Assembly (NCBI GenBank): GCA_964406035.1
Contig: CAYOQB010000102.1
Span: forward strand, 1-19,831
Length of the DNA stretch: 19,831 nucleotides
Source: JAIEPW01 sp964406035
GTDB lineage: Bacteria; Acidobacteriota; Terriglobia; Bryobacterales; Bryobacteraceae
Direction of reading: 5' to 3'
Every line of letters starts with the position of its first letter. Positions within the stretch are counted from its first letter, which is position 1. The notes under the pieces were generated by a model, which saw nothing but the letters and a program-made list of their open reading frames with translations, was not told the origin of the DNA and did no database searches. The translations under genes and the position numbers were made by a program. Of the stretch, positions 1-7,905 are shown in pieces.

Positions 1-294
1 GCGAATGTCGCGGGCGGCGATCCCGCGCGCGGCCCGGACCTGATCCGCTATTACGGCTGCGGCAGTTGTCACGAGATACCCGGCGTCCCCGGCGCCGGCG
101 GCATGGTGGGTCCGCCGCTGCACCGCATAGCCCGCCGCGCCTACCTGGCGGGCGTTCTTCCCAACACACCCGACAACATGATCGCCTGGATCCGCGATCC
201 ACACGGCGTGGATGAGCACACGGTGATGCCCAACATGGGCGTCACGGAGCCGGACGCCCGCGATATCGCCGCGTTTCTCTACACCTTGCGATGA
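1..294 (+). CDS. c-type cytochrome, C-terminal part (5' end outside window)
   Basis: The frame is open from base 1 to a TGA at 292-294, giving a 97-residue C-terminal fragment. It carries one heme c attachment motif, CGSCH, at fragment residues 20-24, where the cysteines would hold the heme and the histidine is the proximal ligand. The later MPNMG segment supplies a likely distal methionine, and the GPPLHRIARRAYLAG stretch is typical of class I cytochrome c domains. The protein would act outside the cytoplasmic membrane as an electron carrier, either as a soluble cytochrome or as a domain of a larger respiratory protein. The missing N-terminus, and any signal peptide or extra domain, lie upstream. 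It converges with the superoxide dismutase gene only 11 bases away, so no separate terminator fits between them. The cytochrome assignment is firm; the partner complex is unknown. Confidence 0.88.
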   Translation, partial: ANVAGGDPARGPDLIRYYGCGSCHEIPGVPGAGGMVGPPLHRIARRAYLAGVLPNTPDNMIAWIRDPHGVDEHTVMPNMGVTEPDARDIAAFLYTLR

Positions 295-305
295 ATCCCG
301 CTTTC

Positions 306-815
306 TCAGCTTCCGGCCACGATCACGCCGCAGGCGATCCGCTCGCCCGAGCCGCCGGATGGGCTGGTCTTCATATCGTCCGCGTCCCGGTGAATCACGA
401 TGCTGGTGCCGTTGGCATGGAACAGCGAATGATGCCCCTGGCCTCGGGTGGTGATGCCTTGCAGCACTGCATCCAGCCGCGCCGTGCCGTCGGAGTTCAC
501 TTGCAGGTTCGGAAGATCGCCCGCGTGGCCCGACTCGCCGCCGTGGTGCGTCGCTCCGCCCGGGCTGAAATGAGATCCGGCGGTGCTGAAGTCCGGACCC
601 TCGCAGCGGCCCACCTCATGCACGTGAATGCCGTGCGGTCCGGGGGGCAGCCCGCTGGCCTCCACCCGCACGCGCACATCGTCTCCCGAAGGTTCAAAGA
701 TCGCGGTGCCGATCTTCTTTCCCCCGGCATCATGGATCTGGGCGGTCGCGGTGTCCGAACGGTTCACACCGCAACCGCCGGCGACCAGGCACAGGCAAGC
801 CATCCAATGTTTCAT
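306..815 (-). CDS. sodC: secreted Cu/Zn superoxide dismutase
   Basis: Converts superoxide to hydrogen peroxide and oxygen in the periplasm or at the envelope. From the ATG at 815 the product is 169 residues. The N-terminus is a signal peptide whose VAGG-Cys end (Cys15) could be a lipoprotein site, so the enzyme may be membrane anchored. Metal ligands are in family order: HVH (His64, His66), the bridging His82 in SHFSP, His91, His97 and Asp100 in GHAGD, and His142 in VIHRDADD. Cys71 and Cys162 match the conserved disulfide. The frame is also open to a GTG at 857, but that would put 14 residues ahead of the signal peptide, so 815 is preferred. No strong ribosome site is visible before 815. The gene diverges from the GlcG/HbpS-like gene across about 68 bases. 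Confidence 0.93.
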   Translation of the reverse strand: MKHWMACLCLVAGGCGVNRSDTATAQIHDAGGKKIGTAIFEPSGDDVRVRVEASGLPPGPHGIHVHEVGRCEGPDFSTAGSHFSPGGATHHGGESGHAGDLPNLQVNSDGTARLDAVLQGITTRGQGHHSLFHANGTSIVIHRDADDMKTSPSGGSGERIACGVIVAGS

Positions 816-883
816 CGACCAGTGGACGGCTCCGCCGCCGCAATCCGTTTCCCGCACTCCCCACTCTGAAAAGGAACAACATC

Positions 884-1279
884 ATGATTACTCTCGAAGA
901 CGCCAAACGCGTGATCGCCGCCGCCGAACGGGAGGCAGCCTCCGTCGGCCAGCCGATGAACATCGCCGTTGTCGACGGCGGCGGCAACCTATTGGCGCAC
1001 GTTCGCATGGACGGCGCCTGGATCGGCAGCATCGACATTGCCATCAACAAGGCGTTCACCGCCCGCGCGTTCGACCTCCCGACCCAGGATCTGGCCAAGG
1101 AAAGCCAGCCAGGCCAGCAGTTCTATGGCATTCATGCCTCCAACAATGGCCGCATCATGATCTTCGCCGGCGGCATCCCGCTGCGGCGCGATGGCCGCGT
1201 CGTGGGCGCGATCGGCGTCAGCGGCGGCAGTGGCAAGCAGGATCAGCAAGTAGCGGAAGGCGGCGCTAAAGCCTTCTGA
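884..1279 (+). CDS. GlcG/HbpS-family (DUF336) heme-binding-like protein
   Basis: A 131-residue single-domain protein of the GlcG/HbpS family. The pattern includes MNIAVVDGGGNLLAHVRMDG, a following SIDIAINKAFTARAF helix, an FAGGIPL segment and a C-terminal VVGAIGVSGG. Some family members bind heme or a corrinoid: HbpS of Streptomyces is an oxidative-stress sensor partner, while GlcG is linked to glycolate loci. The exact ligand here cannot be read from sequence. There is no signal peptide, so it is probably cytoplasmic. The ATG at 884 is preceded by an AAAAGGA ribosome site around 871-877. It diverges from the superoxide dismutase gene, which fits a redox-related role, but no glycolate oxidase gene is present to support the GlcG name. 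Confidence 0.85.
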   Translation: MITLEDAKRVIAAAEREAASVGQPMNIAVVDGGGNLLAHVRMDGAWIGSIDIAINKAFTARAFDLPTQDLAKESQPGQQFYGIHASNNGRIMIFAGGIPLRRDGRVVGAIGVSGGSGKQDQQVAEGGAKAF

Positions 1280-1329
1280 TTCCAGACGTTTGCCAGCCGC
1301 AATCGGGAAATGTGACAAAATGAGGGGGT

Positions 1330-2958
1330 ATGACTCGCCTGGCCGCCGCCCTGGTTTGCTGCGCTGCTGTTCTCACGCAGAGTTTGTTTGCCCAAGCCAA
1401 GTCCAAGGACTTGTGCGCACCGCCTCCCGGCTTGGCAGCGCCTTCGCTGCCCGCCAAGTGGATGTCCGGCCAGGGGACCGAGTACGTCCATCTGCCCATT
1501 ACAACCTCCAATCCCGAGGCGCAGAAGTTCTTCAATCAGGGCCTCGCGCAGTTGCACAGCTTCTGGGCCAGCGAAGCGGAACGCAGCTTCCTGCAGGCCG
1601 CCGCGCTCGATCCCGAAGCGCCCATGCCCTGGTTCGGCGTCGCGATGGCCGCCGGAGGCGACTACCGGCCGCGATTCCAGATCGACCTGATTGAGGAGAT
1701 GTGGGGCAAGCCGCAAGACCCCAGGCTGACGCCCTCGCGAGCCTCGAAGGCGGCGGAAAAAGCGTTGGAGCTCGCCAAGGTTCCCGGCAAGGCCACCGAG
1801 CTGGAGAAGATGTACATCGCCGCGGCCGCGGCGCGCCGCCTGCCCAGTGACAAGGACGCGCACGAGGCCTATATCGAAGCGCTGCGGACCATCGTTAACA
1901 AACATCCCAAGGAGGTGGAGGCTCGCACGTTCCTGGCGCTGCATCTGATGCGCGGCTTCACCCTGCCCGATCGCAAGCCCCGCCCCGGCACCATGGAAGC
2001 CGTGGAGATGCTCCGCGAATTGGCCAAGGACTTCCCCCAGCACCCCGGCGTGCACCACTACATCATTCACGGCTGGGAAGGCGGCAGCTTCGCGCGTGAC
2101 GCCTGGGGCAGTTCCGAGCGGTATCCGCAACTGGTGCCCAACATCCCGCACGCGCTCCACATGCCCGGCCACATCTGGTCCCAGACCGGACGCTTCGCCG
2201 ACGCCGTCAAGAGCTTTACCGACGCGGCCGTCAACGAACTCGGCTATCTGAAAGCGGACCCGCTGATGGGCAGCGGCCATCACGGCCACAACGTTCACTA
2301 TCTTTCCACCGCCAACGCCTTCTCCGGCAATCACGAAGAGGCGATGAAGGCGGCGCTCAGCCTGCTTGAGTTCAAGGAAAACCCGCGCGAGGCAGCGTCC
2401 ATCGACAACTACCGCACCGCGTACCGCCAAGGCTGGTTCGCCCTGATGCGCGCTCTGGTGGTCGCGCGGAAGTGGGACGAGATCCTGGGAGGCAAGACGC
2501 TCCCAGCCTACAACCGGCCGCGCGAGACTGCCTGGACCCATTGGGCTCGCGGCCTGGCGCTTGCCGCCAAGGGCGACGGCGCGGGAGCTCGCGCCGAGGC
2601 GAAGCTGATGGATGCCGCGTTCGACAAATTCACCGAGCTGAACCGCCGCAAACCCAGTCCGGAGATGCAGGCCGCGCGCATGGAACTGGAAGGTCACGTG
2701 CAGCTTGCCGAAGGCTCCAAGCAAGGCTGGAAAGTGTTGAAGAAGGCGGCCTCAGTGCAGCGCTCGCTCACCTACAGCGAGCCGCCCCACTATCCTCGTC
2801 CAGTGTCGGTTGCCCTGGGCGACGCGCTGTTGAAGGCCGGTCAGAATGAGGACGCGGAGAAGTGGTTCCGCATGGCGCTCGACGAGATCCCCGCGCTGGC
2901 GCAGGCGGAAGCGGGCTTGCGAGCCGCCGCCCGTCCCGGCGTCAGCGGCGGCAAGTAA
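1330..2958 (+). CDS. secreted TPR-repeat protein
   Basis: A 542-residue protein starting with a signal peptide (hydrophobic residues 4-20, likely cleavage after AQA near residue 23). The mature part opens with a conserved-looking segment containing the ITTSNPEAQKFFNQGLAQLH motif, then FWASEAERSFLQAAALDPEAPMPW, a TPR-like unit. Histidine-rich segments (HPGVHHYIIH and GSGHHGHNVHYL) lie in the middle, and TPR-type helical pairs close the protein (NEDAEKWFRMALDEIP). Such proteins are frequent in Acidobacteriota; the function is unknown. The clustered histidines hint at metal or ligand binding, which is inference only. The start follows a purine-rich GAGGGGG stretch with very short spacing. The gene ends in TAA only 3 bases from the end of the convergent gene at 2962. 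Confidence 0.85.
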   Translation: MTRLAAALVCCAAVLTQSLFAQAKSKDLCAPPPGLAAPSLPAKWMSGQGTEYVHLPITTSNPEAQKFFNQGLAQLHSFWASEAERSFLQAAALDPEAPMPWFGVAMAAGGDYRPRFQIDLIEEMWGKPQDPRLTPSRASKAAEKALELAKVPGKATELEKMYIAAAAARRLPSDKDAHEAYIEALRTIVNKHPKEVEARTFLALHLMRGFTLPDRKPRPGTMEAVEMLRELAKDFPQHPGVHHYIIHGWEGGSFARDAWGSSERYPQLVPNIPHALHMPGHIWSQTGRFADAVKSFTDAAVNELGYLKADPLMGSGHHGHNVHYLSTANAFSGNHEEAMKAALSLLEFKENPREAASIDNYRTAYRQGWFALMRALVVARKWDEILGGKTLPAYNRPRETAWTHWARGLALAAKGDGAGARAEAKLMDAAFDKFTELNRRKPSPEMQAARMELEGHVQLAEGSKQGWKVLKKAASVQRSLTYSEPPHYPRPVSVALGDALLKAGQNEDAEKWFRMALDEIPALAQAEAGLRAAARPGVSGGK

Positions 2959-2961
2959 GCT

Positions 2962-3627
2962 CTACTGCGGCTTCTTCGTTACCGGAACTTCACCCTTGCG
3001 AAGCAGCGTGGGAGGCTTGCGCTGCTTCTTCTCTTCCTTCTTCTCGGCGATCTCCGCGGCCTTCGCCGCATCCGGCTTCACCGCGGCGGTGGCGGGCTCC
3101 ACCGGTGCGAGCATCTCCTCGCGATCCTTCTTTTCCTTCTCCACCTTCGCCGCGACTTCCTCGGTGCGCGACGCCAGATCCTTCGCGTTCAGCTCCGCGG
3201 AATCGTTCGTGGTCTCGATCGCCTGCTCCAGCACGAACTGGTAGCGCGACAAGTCCTTCGGTTCGCTTTCCTGGATCTTCAGGAGCTTGGCCGCGATCTC
3301 CTTCTCCGCTTCGGCCACCGCCGTCAGTCCCACGGACAAGGGGAGCTTGCGGCGCAGCGCATCCTCCACCACCGTGTCGATCGCCTCGATGATCTTGGTG
3401 TATTCGTCCAGCTTCTCCCGGATCAGCACGGACCGCCCCGGCTTTTCCCTCGCGAACTGCTGCTCGATCAGATCGATCCGCTGCCGCGCGAACGTCACGT
3501 ATAGTTTCAGCCTCTCGTTCGGCTCCTGCGCCAGGCGGATCTGATCCACTTCATCCGGCGTCAGGAAGTCCCTCGTCTGCGCCGTCAGCGCGACGGCGGC
3601 CACTAGGATCGCCAACAGAAAACGCAT
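2962..3627 (-). CDS. secreted helical protein of unknown function
   Basis: A 221-residue protein that I do not recognise. It starts with a clear signal peptide (MRFLLAILVAAVALTAQ, cleavage near residue 16). The mature part is almost wholly predicted alpha-helical and highly charged. It includes a RQRIDLIEQQFAREKPGRS segment, and the tail (about residues 180-221) is Lys/Glu/Ala-rich and likely disordered. It starts 2 bases after the upstream gene stops, and its AGGAG ribosome site lies inside the end of that gene, which indicates translational coupling. It is the last gene of the minus-strand cluster that begins with guaA. Its 3' end abuts the convergent TPR gene. A periplasmic or envelope location is inferred from the signal peptide alone. 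Confidence 0.72.
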   Translation of the reverse strand: MRFLLAILVAAVALTAQTRDFLTPDEVDQIRLAQEPNERLKLYVTFARQRIDLIEQQFAREKPGRSVLIREKLDEYTKIIEAIDTVVEDALRRKLPLSVGLTAVAEAEKEIAAKLLKIQESEPKDLSRYQFVLEQAIETTNDSAELNAKDLASRTEEVAAKVEKEKKDREEMLAPVEPATAAVKPDAAKAAEIAEKKEEKKQRKPPTLLRKGEVPVTKKPQ

Positions 3628-3629
3628 GT

Positions 3630-4046
3630 TTACTCCTTGCGTGACAGCACGCCGTTCAGCAGCTCGTCATGAATTTCCGTGACGCGCGCCTGAACCTTCT
3701 CGATCGTCTGGCGATCGTCCACGGAAAAGCGATCCTTCAGCTCGCCCAGCTTTCGCGCGAGGTCGCGCGTGGCGAGCTCCGCCTTCTTCGCCGAGCGCGA
3801 CCGCCGCAGGTTCTTTCCCGATTCCAGCAGCGACGTGCGCGCCAGCTCCACCGATTCCAGAACCTCGGCCAGCGCGGCGTTCGTCGCTTTCAGGTCCCCT
3901 TCTTCGTACTTCGCGCGGACCACCGCGAGAGCGGTGGACGCGTTGGCCATCGCTTTCTCCGAGCGTTTCTCCAGGTTCGATTCCGCTTTCACGGACTCGA
4001 GGTCCCCGGCCAGCACGCACCACAGAAAGGACATCGCCACCGTCAT
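3630..4046 (-). CDS. small secreted or anchored helical protein of unknown function
   Basis: A 138-residue protein with no family I can name. The N-terminus (TVAMSFLWCVLAG) looks like a short signal peptide or anchor; the rest is charged helix with heptad-like spacing, probably coiled coil. Its ATG overlaps the TGA of the upstream TPR gene in an ATGA junction (4043-4046), and an AAGGAG sits about 11 bases before the ATG inside that gene. The downstream secreted gene begins 2 bases after its stop. Tight coupling with two other predicted exported proteins suggests the three act together, perhaps as an envelope assembly. That is inference from gene order and helix content, not from homology. Confidence 0.68.
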   Translation of the reverse strand: MTVAMSFLWCVLAGDLESVKAESNLEKRSEKAMANASTALAVVRAKYEEGDLKATNAALAEVLESVELARTSLLESGKNLRRSRSAKKAELATRDLARKLGELKDRFSVDDRQTIEKVQARVTEIHDELLNGVLSRKE

Positions 4047-5242
4047 CGCTTCTTCAACTCCTTTTCCAGTATGCGGGCCCGCTGCCTGGCTTTGAATTCC
4101 TCATTCGGGCTCTTGCCCTGGCTGAGTTCCAAAAACTTCTGGTAGCTCTCATAGGCGGGCTGAGCTTGCTTTAGATGGTCCAACGCCAGCGCGCGGAAGA
4201 AAAAGTGCGCGGCGGCTTCCGCCTTCAGTTCCCGCACCTTGTCCAGTGCCGCCAAGGCGCGCGGATAATCTTCCAGAAGAATCAGGGCGCCGGCGAACTC
4301 GCTCCACGCCTCCGCCGAATCCGCCTTAAGCTGCGCCGCCGCGTAAAACTGATTCGCGGCAGCCTGGAAGTTCCGGCCGTCCCGCAGGGTGCGTCCGTAC
4401 AACAGCCGCAGCGCGGGATCGCGGGGCTCGCTCTTCACCGCCAGTTCCAGTTGCTCCACAGCCTTCGCCGTTTGCCTGGTTTCGCGGTACGCTTGCGCCA
4501 GGGCCAGCCGGTTGGCCGCGCTCGGACTTCCAGCGGCGGCTTTCTCCAAATACGGAATCGCATCCGCCGGCCGCTTTTCGAGCAGCAGCACGCCCAAACG
4601 TTCCTGCACCGGCACGCGATCCGCGAACTTCTCGTAAATCGCGATCGCCCGCTCCGGCTGCTTCGCCGCCTCATACACCGAGGCGAGCTCCAGCGGACCG
4701 TCCGTGTAATCCGGATTCAGCTCGCCAGCGCGCGCGTAGTGCTTCTCCGCCTCTTCCAGCCGGTTCAGCCGCGCCAGCGTTCGCGCCAACCCGAGCTCCA
4801 CCTCCGCCGACTTCGGATCGCGCTCCAGCGCCGCGGCGTAACTCTTCTCCGCCGCTTCCATCTCGCCCGAGGCGAACTGCGCCTCCGCCAGATAGAAGCG
4901 GGGCCGGAATTCGTTGAGTTTTTGTGCCGCGGCGGCTTGCAGGAGCGGGATCGCATCGCTGGCTCGCTTCTGGTCCAGCAACGCGATTCCGAGGTTCAAT
5001 TGTGCCTCATAAAGCCCCGATTTGCGCTCTAAAGCGGCCTTAAAGTGCGGAATTGCGGCCGCTGTGTCGCCTTTCAGCGAGTACGCCAGCCCCAGGTGGA
5101 AGCGCGCCGCGTAATCGGCCGGGTCCGCCTCGGCGGCTTTCGTGAACGCCTCGATCGCGGCCGCGTAGTTCTTCTGCTCCAGGGCCCTGATCCCCTCCGC
5201 CGCCGGATCCTGTAAGAGCGCGAAAACAAGCCACAAAATCAT
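4043..5242 (-). CDS. TPR-repeat protein, about ten tandem repeats
   Basis: A 399-residue protein built almost entirely of TPR helix pairs. The A-LG-AY-A...P pattern recurs about every 34 residues, as in FHLGLAYSLKGDTAAAIPHF, AQLNLGIALLDQKRASDAIP and FYLAEAQFASGEMEAAEKSY. TPR arrays act as scaffolds for protein-protein contacts; the partner is not readable here. The very short hydrophobic N-terminus (MILWLVFALLQD) suggests export or membrane tethering. The ATG at 5242 has a GGAAGCGG purine-rich stretch just upstream. It starts 23 bases after the methyltransferase gene and overlaps the next gene by 4 bases, so it belongs to the guaA-led cluster. The two small helical proteins downstream are the obvious candidate partners. 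Confidence 0.85.
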   Translation of the reverse strand: MILWLVFALLQDPAAEGIRALEQKNYAAAIEAFTKAAEADPADYAARFHLGLAYSLKGDTAAAIPHFKAALERKSGLYEAQLNLGIALLDQKRASDAIPLLQAAAAQKLNEFRPRFYLAEAQFASGEMEAAEKSYAAALERDPKSAEVELGLARTLARLNRLEEAEKHYARAGELNPDYTDGPLELASVYEAAKQPERAIAIYEKFADRVPVQERLGVLLLEKRPADAIPYLEKAAAGSPSAANRLALAQAYRETRQTAKAVEQLELAVKSEPRDPALRLLYGRTLRDGRNFQAAANQFYAAAQLKADSAEAWSEFAGALILLEDYPRALAALDKVRELKAEAAAHFFFRALALDHLKQAQPAYESYQKFLELSQGKSPNEEFKARQRARILEKELKKR

Positions 5243-5265
5243 GATTCCGCTTCCATTGTACGGCC

Positions 5266-6045
5266 CTATCGTTGGACGAGGGCGCAGCGAAACCGGTTCC
5301 TCGCGGACAGCGATCCGTCCGGCTGTATGAATTCCGACATCGACCGCCGCAGCGCGTCCTCCACCGCCTCGCGACCCAGAATCTGCGCCGCCCGCTGCGA
5401 CGGCCCGGTCCCCATCTGAGCCCGGACAGCGGAATCCAAGTCATTGAAGGAGAAGGGAATATCGATCTCCTCAATGGAGAATCGCAACCCCTCCAGCAGC
5501 CTCTCTAATTCCCCCGGTCCGGCCAACTCGAAGGCGCCGCGTCCCGAAGGGGGCTTGGGGAACAGGGCGCGGATCGCGTCGAACACCACCCGCTGATCGG
5601 AATGTTCTTGATTCCAAACGACTACGGCGATCCGGCTCGCGGGACGTGTGACCCGGATCAGCTCCAACAGGCCGCGCGCCGGCGCGGGCGTGAACTGCAG
5701 CGAATTGATCGCCATGGCGGCGTCGAAGGTGCTGTCGGGAAAGGGGATATTCTCCAGCTCGCCGACCCGGAACGGGACCTCGGGGTAGGCGGCCGCGGCA
5801 GCTTGCAGCATGCCTTCCGAGGGGTCGAAGCCGGCCACTTCGGCGCCTCGCAACCGTGCCAGGTGGGATGCGCCGCCAGCGCCGCAGCCTGCGTCCAAAA
5901 GGCGCTCCCCGGGGCGAATCTCCAGGCGATCCAGCACAAAATTGTGGAGCGGCGGCATGAAGCGGCGCTGCATATCGAGCCAGCCGCTGACGTCCGCGCC
6001 CCAAAGCTCGCCCTGCTGGCGCGCGGCTTCGGAAAGTTCAGGCAT
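5266..6045 (-). CDS. class I SAM-dependent methyltransferase
   Basis: A 259-residue protein with the Rossmann-type methyltransferase fold of the UbiE/Methyltransf_11 kind. Motif I is LLDAGCGAGGASHLA (about residues 49-63), the acidic residue after strand 2 is in VAGFDPSEGML, and motif II/III is FDAAMAINSLQF with the following LLELIRVTRP. These bind S-adenosylmethionine. The methyl acceptor cannot be deduced; small molecules such as quinones or lipids are common for this subgroup. There is no signal peptide, so it is cytoplasmic. It starts 15 bases after the guaA stop and ends 23 bases before the TPR gene. The ATG at 6045 lacks a strong ribosome site, suggesting coupling to guaA translation. 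Confidence 0.9.
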   Translation of the reverse strand: MPELSEAARQQGELWGADVSGWLDMQRRFMPPLHNFVLDRLEIRPGERLLDAGCGAGGASHLARLRGAEVAGFDPSEGMLQAAAAAYPEVPFRVGELENIPFPDSTFDAAMAINSLQFTPAPARGLLELIRVTRPASRIAVVVWNQEHSDQRVVFDAIRALFPKPPSGRGAFELAGPGELERLLEGLRFSIEEIDIPFSFNDLDSAVRAQMGTGPSQRAAQILGREAVEDALRRSMSEFIQPDGSLSARNRFRCALVQR

Positions 6046-6060
6046 AGGGGTAGCGTACCG

Positions 6061-7812
6061 TTATTCCCACTCGATGGTGGCGGGCGGTTTGTTGGTCAGA
6101 TCGTACAGAACGGCCGCGATGCCTTCCTGGTCCAGCAGTTCCCGCGAGATCGATTCGAGCAGCGCTCCGTCCATCACCACCGAGCGGGCGGTCATTCCGT
6201 CCACGCTCTCGATGGGGCGCAAGACCACCGTGTCCGGATGCGTGTCCGTGCCCAGCGGCAACAGCACCACCGGGAACTGCCACACGGTCGCGTCGAAACC
6301 GGCGGCGTGCGACAGCCTGCGCACGGCGGCGTCGGCGCGGCGAAGCCGGTGCAGGCGGTTGGCGGAAAGAAACGCCGGCCGCACTTTCAGAAAACGCAGC
6401 GGTTCGCGCGAGGCGGCCACGGCGACAACCCGGTTGACGTCCGCGACGCGATTCACCAGATCGGCGGCGATCTCGGGGGAAGCCGGGAACTCCTCCAGCG
6501 CCAGCACCGGACGGTAGGTGCGGGAATCGCCCTGCACGCCCACGGAGTGCACCGGCACCACCCATCCTTCCGGGCATTGCGCCGGCGCCGCTTCGGAATC
6601 CGAGCACAGGCAGCGGATCGCCAGCCCCGGCCCTGGAAATGGATGCCGCTCCAGCAGGTCCGGCGGGATGCCCAGCCGCGCGCCGATCTCCCGCACCTCG
6701 TCCTTGTAGAACTGGGTGAGCGGTTCCAGAATGCGATTGGAATCGATCAGCTTCTGAATGCCTTCGACGCGATTGTGGTGCGTCTTGATCTTGTCCGCTT
6801 TCTTGGTGCCGCCCGATTCAATAGTGTCGGGATAGATCGTGCCCTGTCCCAGGATCCAGTGGCCGTCCAGGAAGTGCTCGCTTTCCAGGATGCGCTCCTG
6901 CACTTCCACGAACTTCGCGCCGATCACCATGCGCTTCTCTTCCGGGTCGGTGATGCCGGTAAGGGCGGAGAGGAATTGCGATTCCGCGTTCACCACTTCG
7001 AAGCGCCGGGCGCCCAGCTTCACGAACATTTCTCGGACGAACTCTGTTTCCCCCTCGCGCATGAACCCGGTGTCGACATAGGTTCCGTGGACGCGGTCCG
7101 GGCCCAGAGCGCGCAGGCACAAGGTGAACGCGACCGTGGAATCGACCCCGCCGGAGACGAAGAAGAATACGTTGCGCGAGCCGGCGGTCTCGCGGATCTG
7201 CTGCTCGATGGCTTCGATGCGCCCCGCGGGATCCCAATCCTGCTTGCATCCGGCGATGCCGAAGACGAAGTTCGCCAGCACCTGCCGGCCGGGATGCGTG
7301 TGCACCACCTCCGGATGAAACTGCACCGCGTACAGCTTGCGCGCCGGATCGCTCATGGAGGCGATGGCGCAGGTTTCGGTGCGGCCGGTGACCGTGAAGC
7401 CCGAGGGCGGGGCGGACACCGTGTCCCGATGGCTCATCCACACCTGCTGGCGCCCGCTGACCCCGTCGAGCAAAGGATCGGTGGCGACGATATCGAGGTG
7501 CGCCAGGCCGTATTCGCCCTTGTCGCCCTTCTCCACCGCGCCGTCGAGGTTGTGCGCGATCAACTGCTGCCCGTAACAGATTCCGAGCACCGGCTGGAGG
7601 CTGGACAACAGCGCCGGATCGATGCGCGGGCTTTCCGGTTCGTAGACGCTGGAGGGCCCGCCGGAGATGATGATGCCGCGGGCGGCGCGCAGCTCGGCCG
7701 CCGGGGTTTCGCTGGGGAAGACTTCCGCCGTGACGCCAAGCTCGCGCACCTTGCGCGCGATCAAATGGCAGTACTGGCCGCCAGCGTCGAGGACCACAAT
7801 TTGGGGGTGCAA
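6061..7812 (-). CDS. guaA: GMP synthase (glutamine-hydrolysing), long form
   Basis: Converts XMP to GMP using ATP and glutamine, the last step of guanine nucleotide synthesis. The class I glutamine amidotransferase domain (about 1-190) has the nucleophile Cys79 in GICYGQQ with His166 and Glu168 in FHPEV. The N-type ATP pyrophosphatase has SGGVDS at 220-225, and the protein ends in NKPPATIEWE. The C-terminal part is unusual: a VHSVGVQGDSRTY segment (about 421-433) comes before the LRRADAAVRRL helix (about 490-500). The usual bacterial order is the reverse, and the order seen here matches the duplicated dimerisation region of human GMPS. This explains 583 residues against about 510-525 for typical GuaA. 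The frame is open far upstream to 8364, but homology begins at HPQIVVLDAGGQ, so a TTG at 7812 is chosen; an ATG at 7819 is out of frame. Confidence 0.95.
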   Translation of the reverse strand: MHPQIVVLDAGGQYCHLIARKVRELGVTAEVFPSETPAAELRAARGIIISGGPSSVYEPESPRIDPALLSSLQPVLGICYGQQLIAHNLDGAVEKGDKGEYGLAHLDIVATDPLLDGVSGRQQVWMSHRDTVSAPPSGFTVTGRTETCAIASMSDPARKLYAVQFHPEVVHTHPGRQVLANFVFGIAGCKQDWDPAGRIEAIEQQIRETAGSRNVFFFVSGGVDSTVAFTLCLRALGPDRVHGTYVDTGFMREGETEFVREMFVKLGARRFEVVNAESQFLSALTGITDPEEKRMVIGAKFVEVQERILESEHFLDGHWILGQGTIYPDTIESGGTKKADKIKTHHNRVEGIQKLIDSNRILEPLTQFYKDEVREIGARLGIPPDLLERHPFPGPGLAIRCLCSDSEAAPAQCPEGWVVPVHSVGVQGDSRTYRPVLALEEFPASPEIAADLVNRVADVNRVVAVAASREPLRFLKVRPAFLSANRLHRLRRADAAVRRLSHAAGFDATVWQFPVVLLPLGTDTHPDTVVLRPIESVDGMTARSVVMDGALLESISRELLDQEGIAAVLYDLTNKPPATIEWE

Positions 7813-7905
7813 GTTCCATTGTACGACGCGAGTTCGGCTCCGCCACCGCGACACGGCATGGGAAAGGCCGCTGTCGTATCCGGTTTGTGCGATGATTTGA
7901 CTCCG

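Noticed and set aside
816..857. GTG start at 857 for the superoxide dismutase
   Set aside because: It would place 14 polar residues before the signal peptide; the ATG at 815 gives a normal export signal.
1243..2724. Long minus-strand open frame opposite the secreted TPR gene
   Set aside because: It has no signal peptide or recognisable domain, while the plus-strand frame has a signal peptide and TPR pattern. It also overlaps the GlcG-family gene end.
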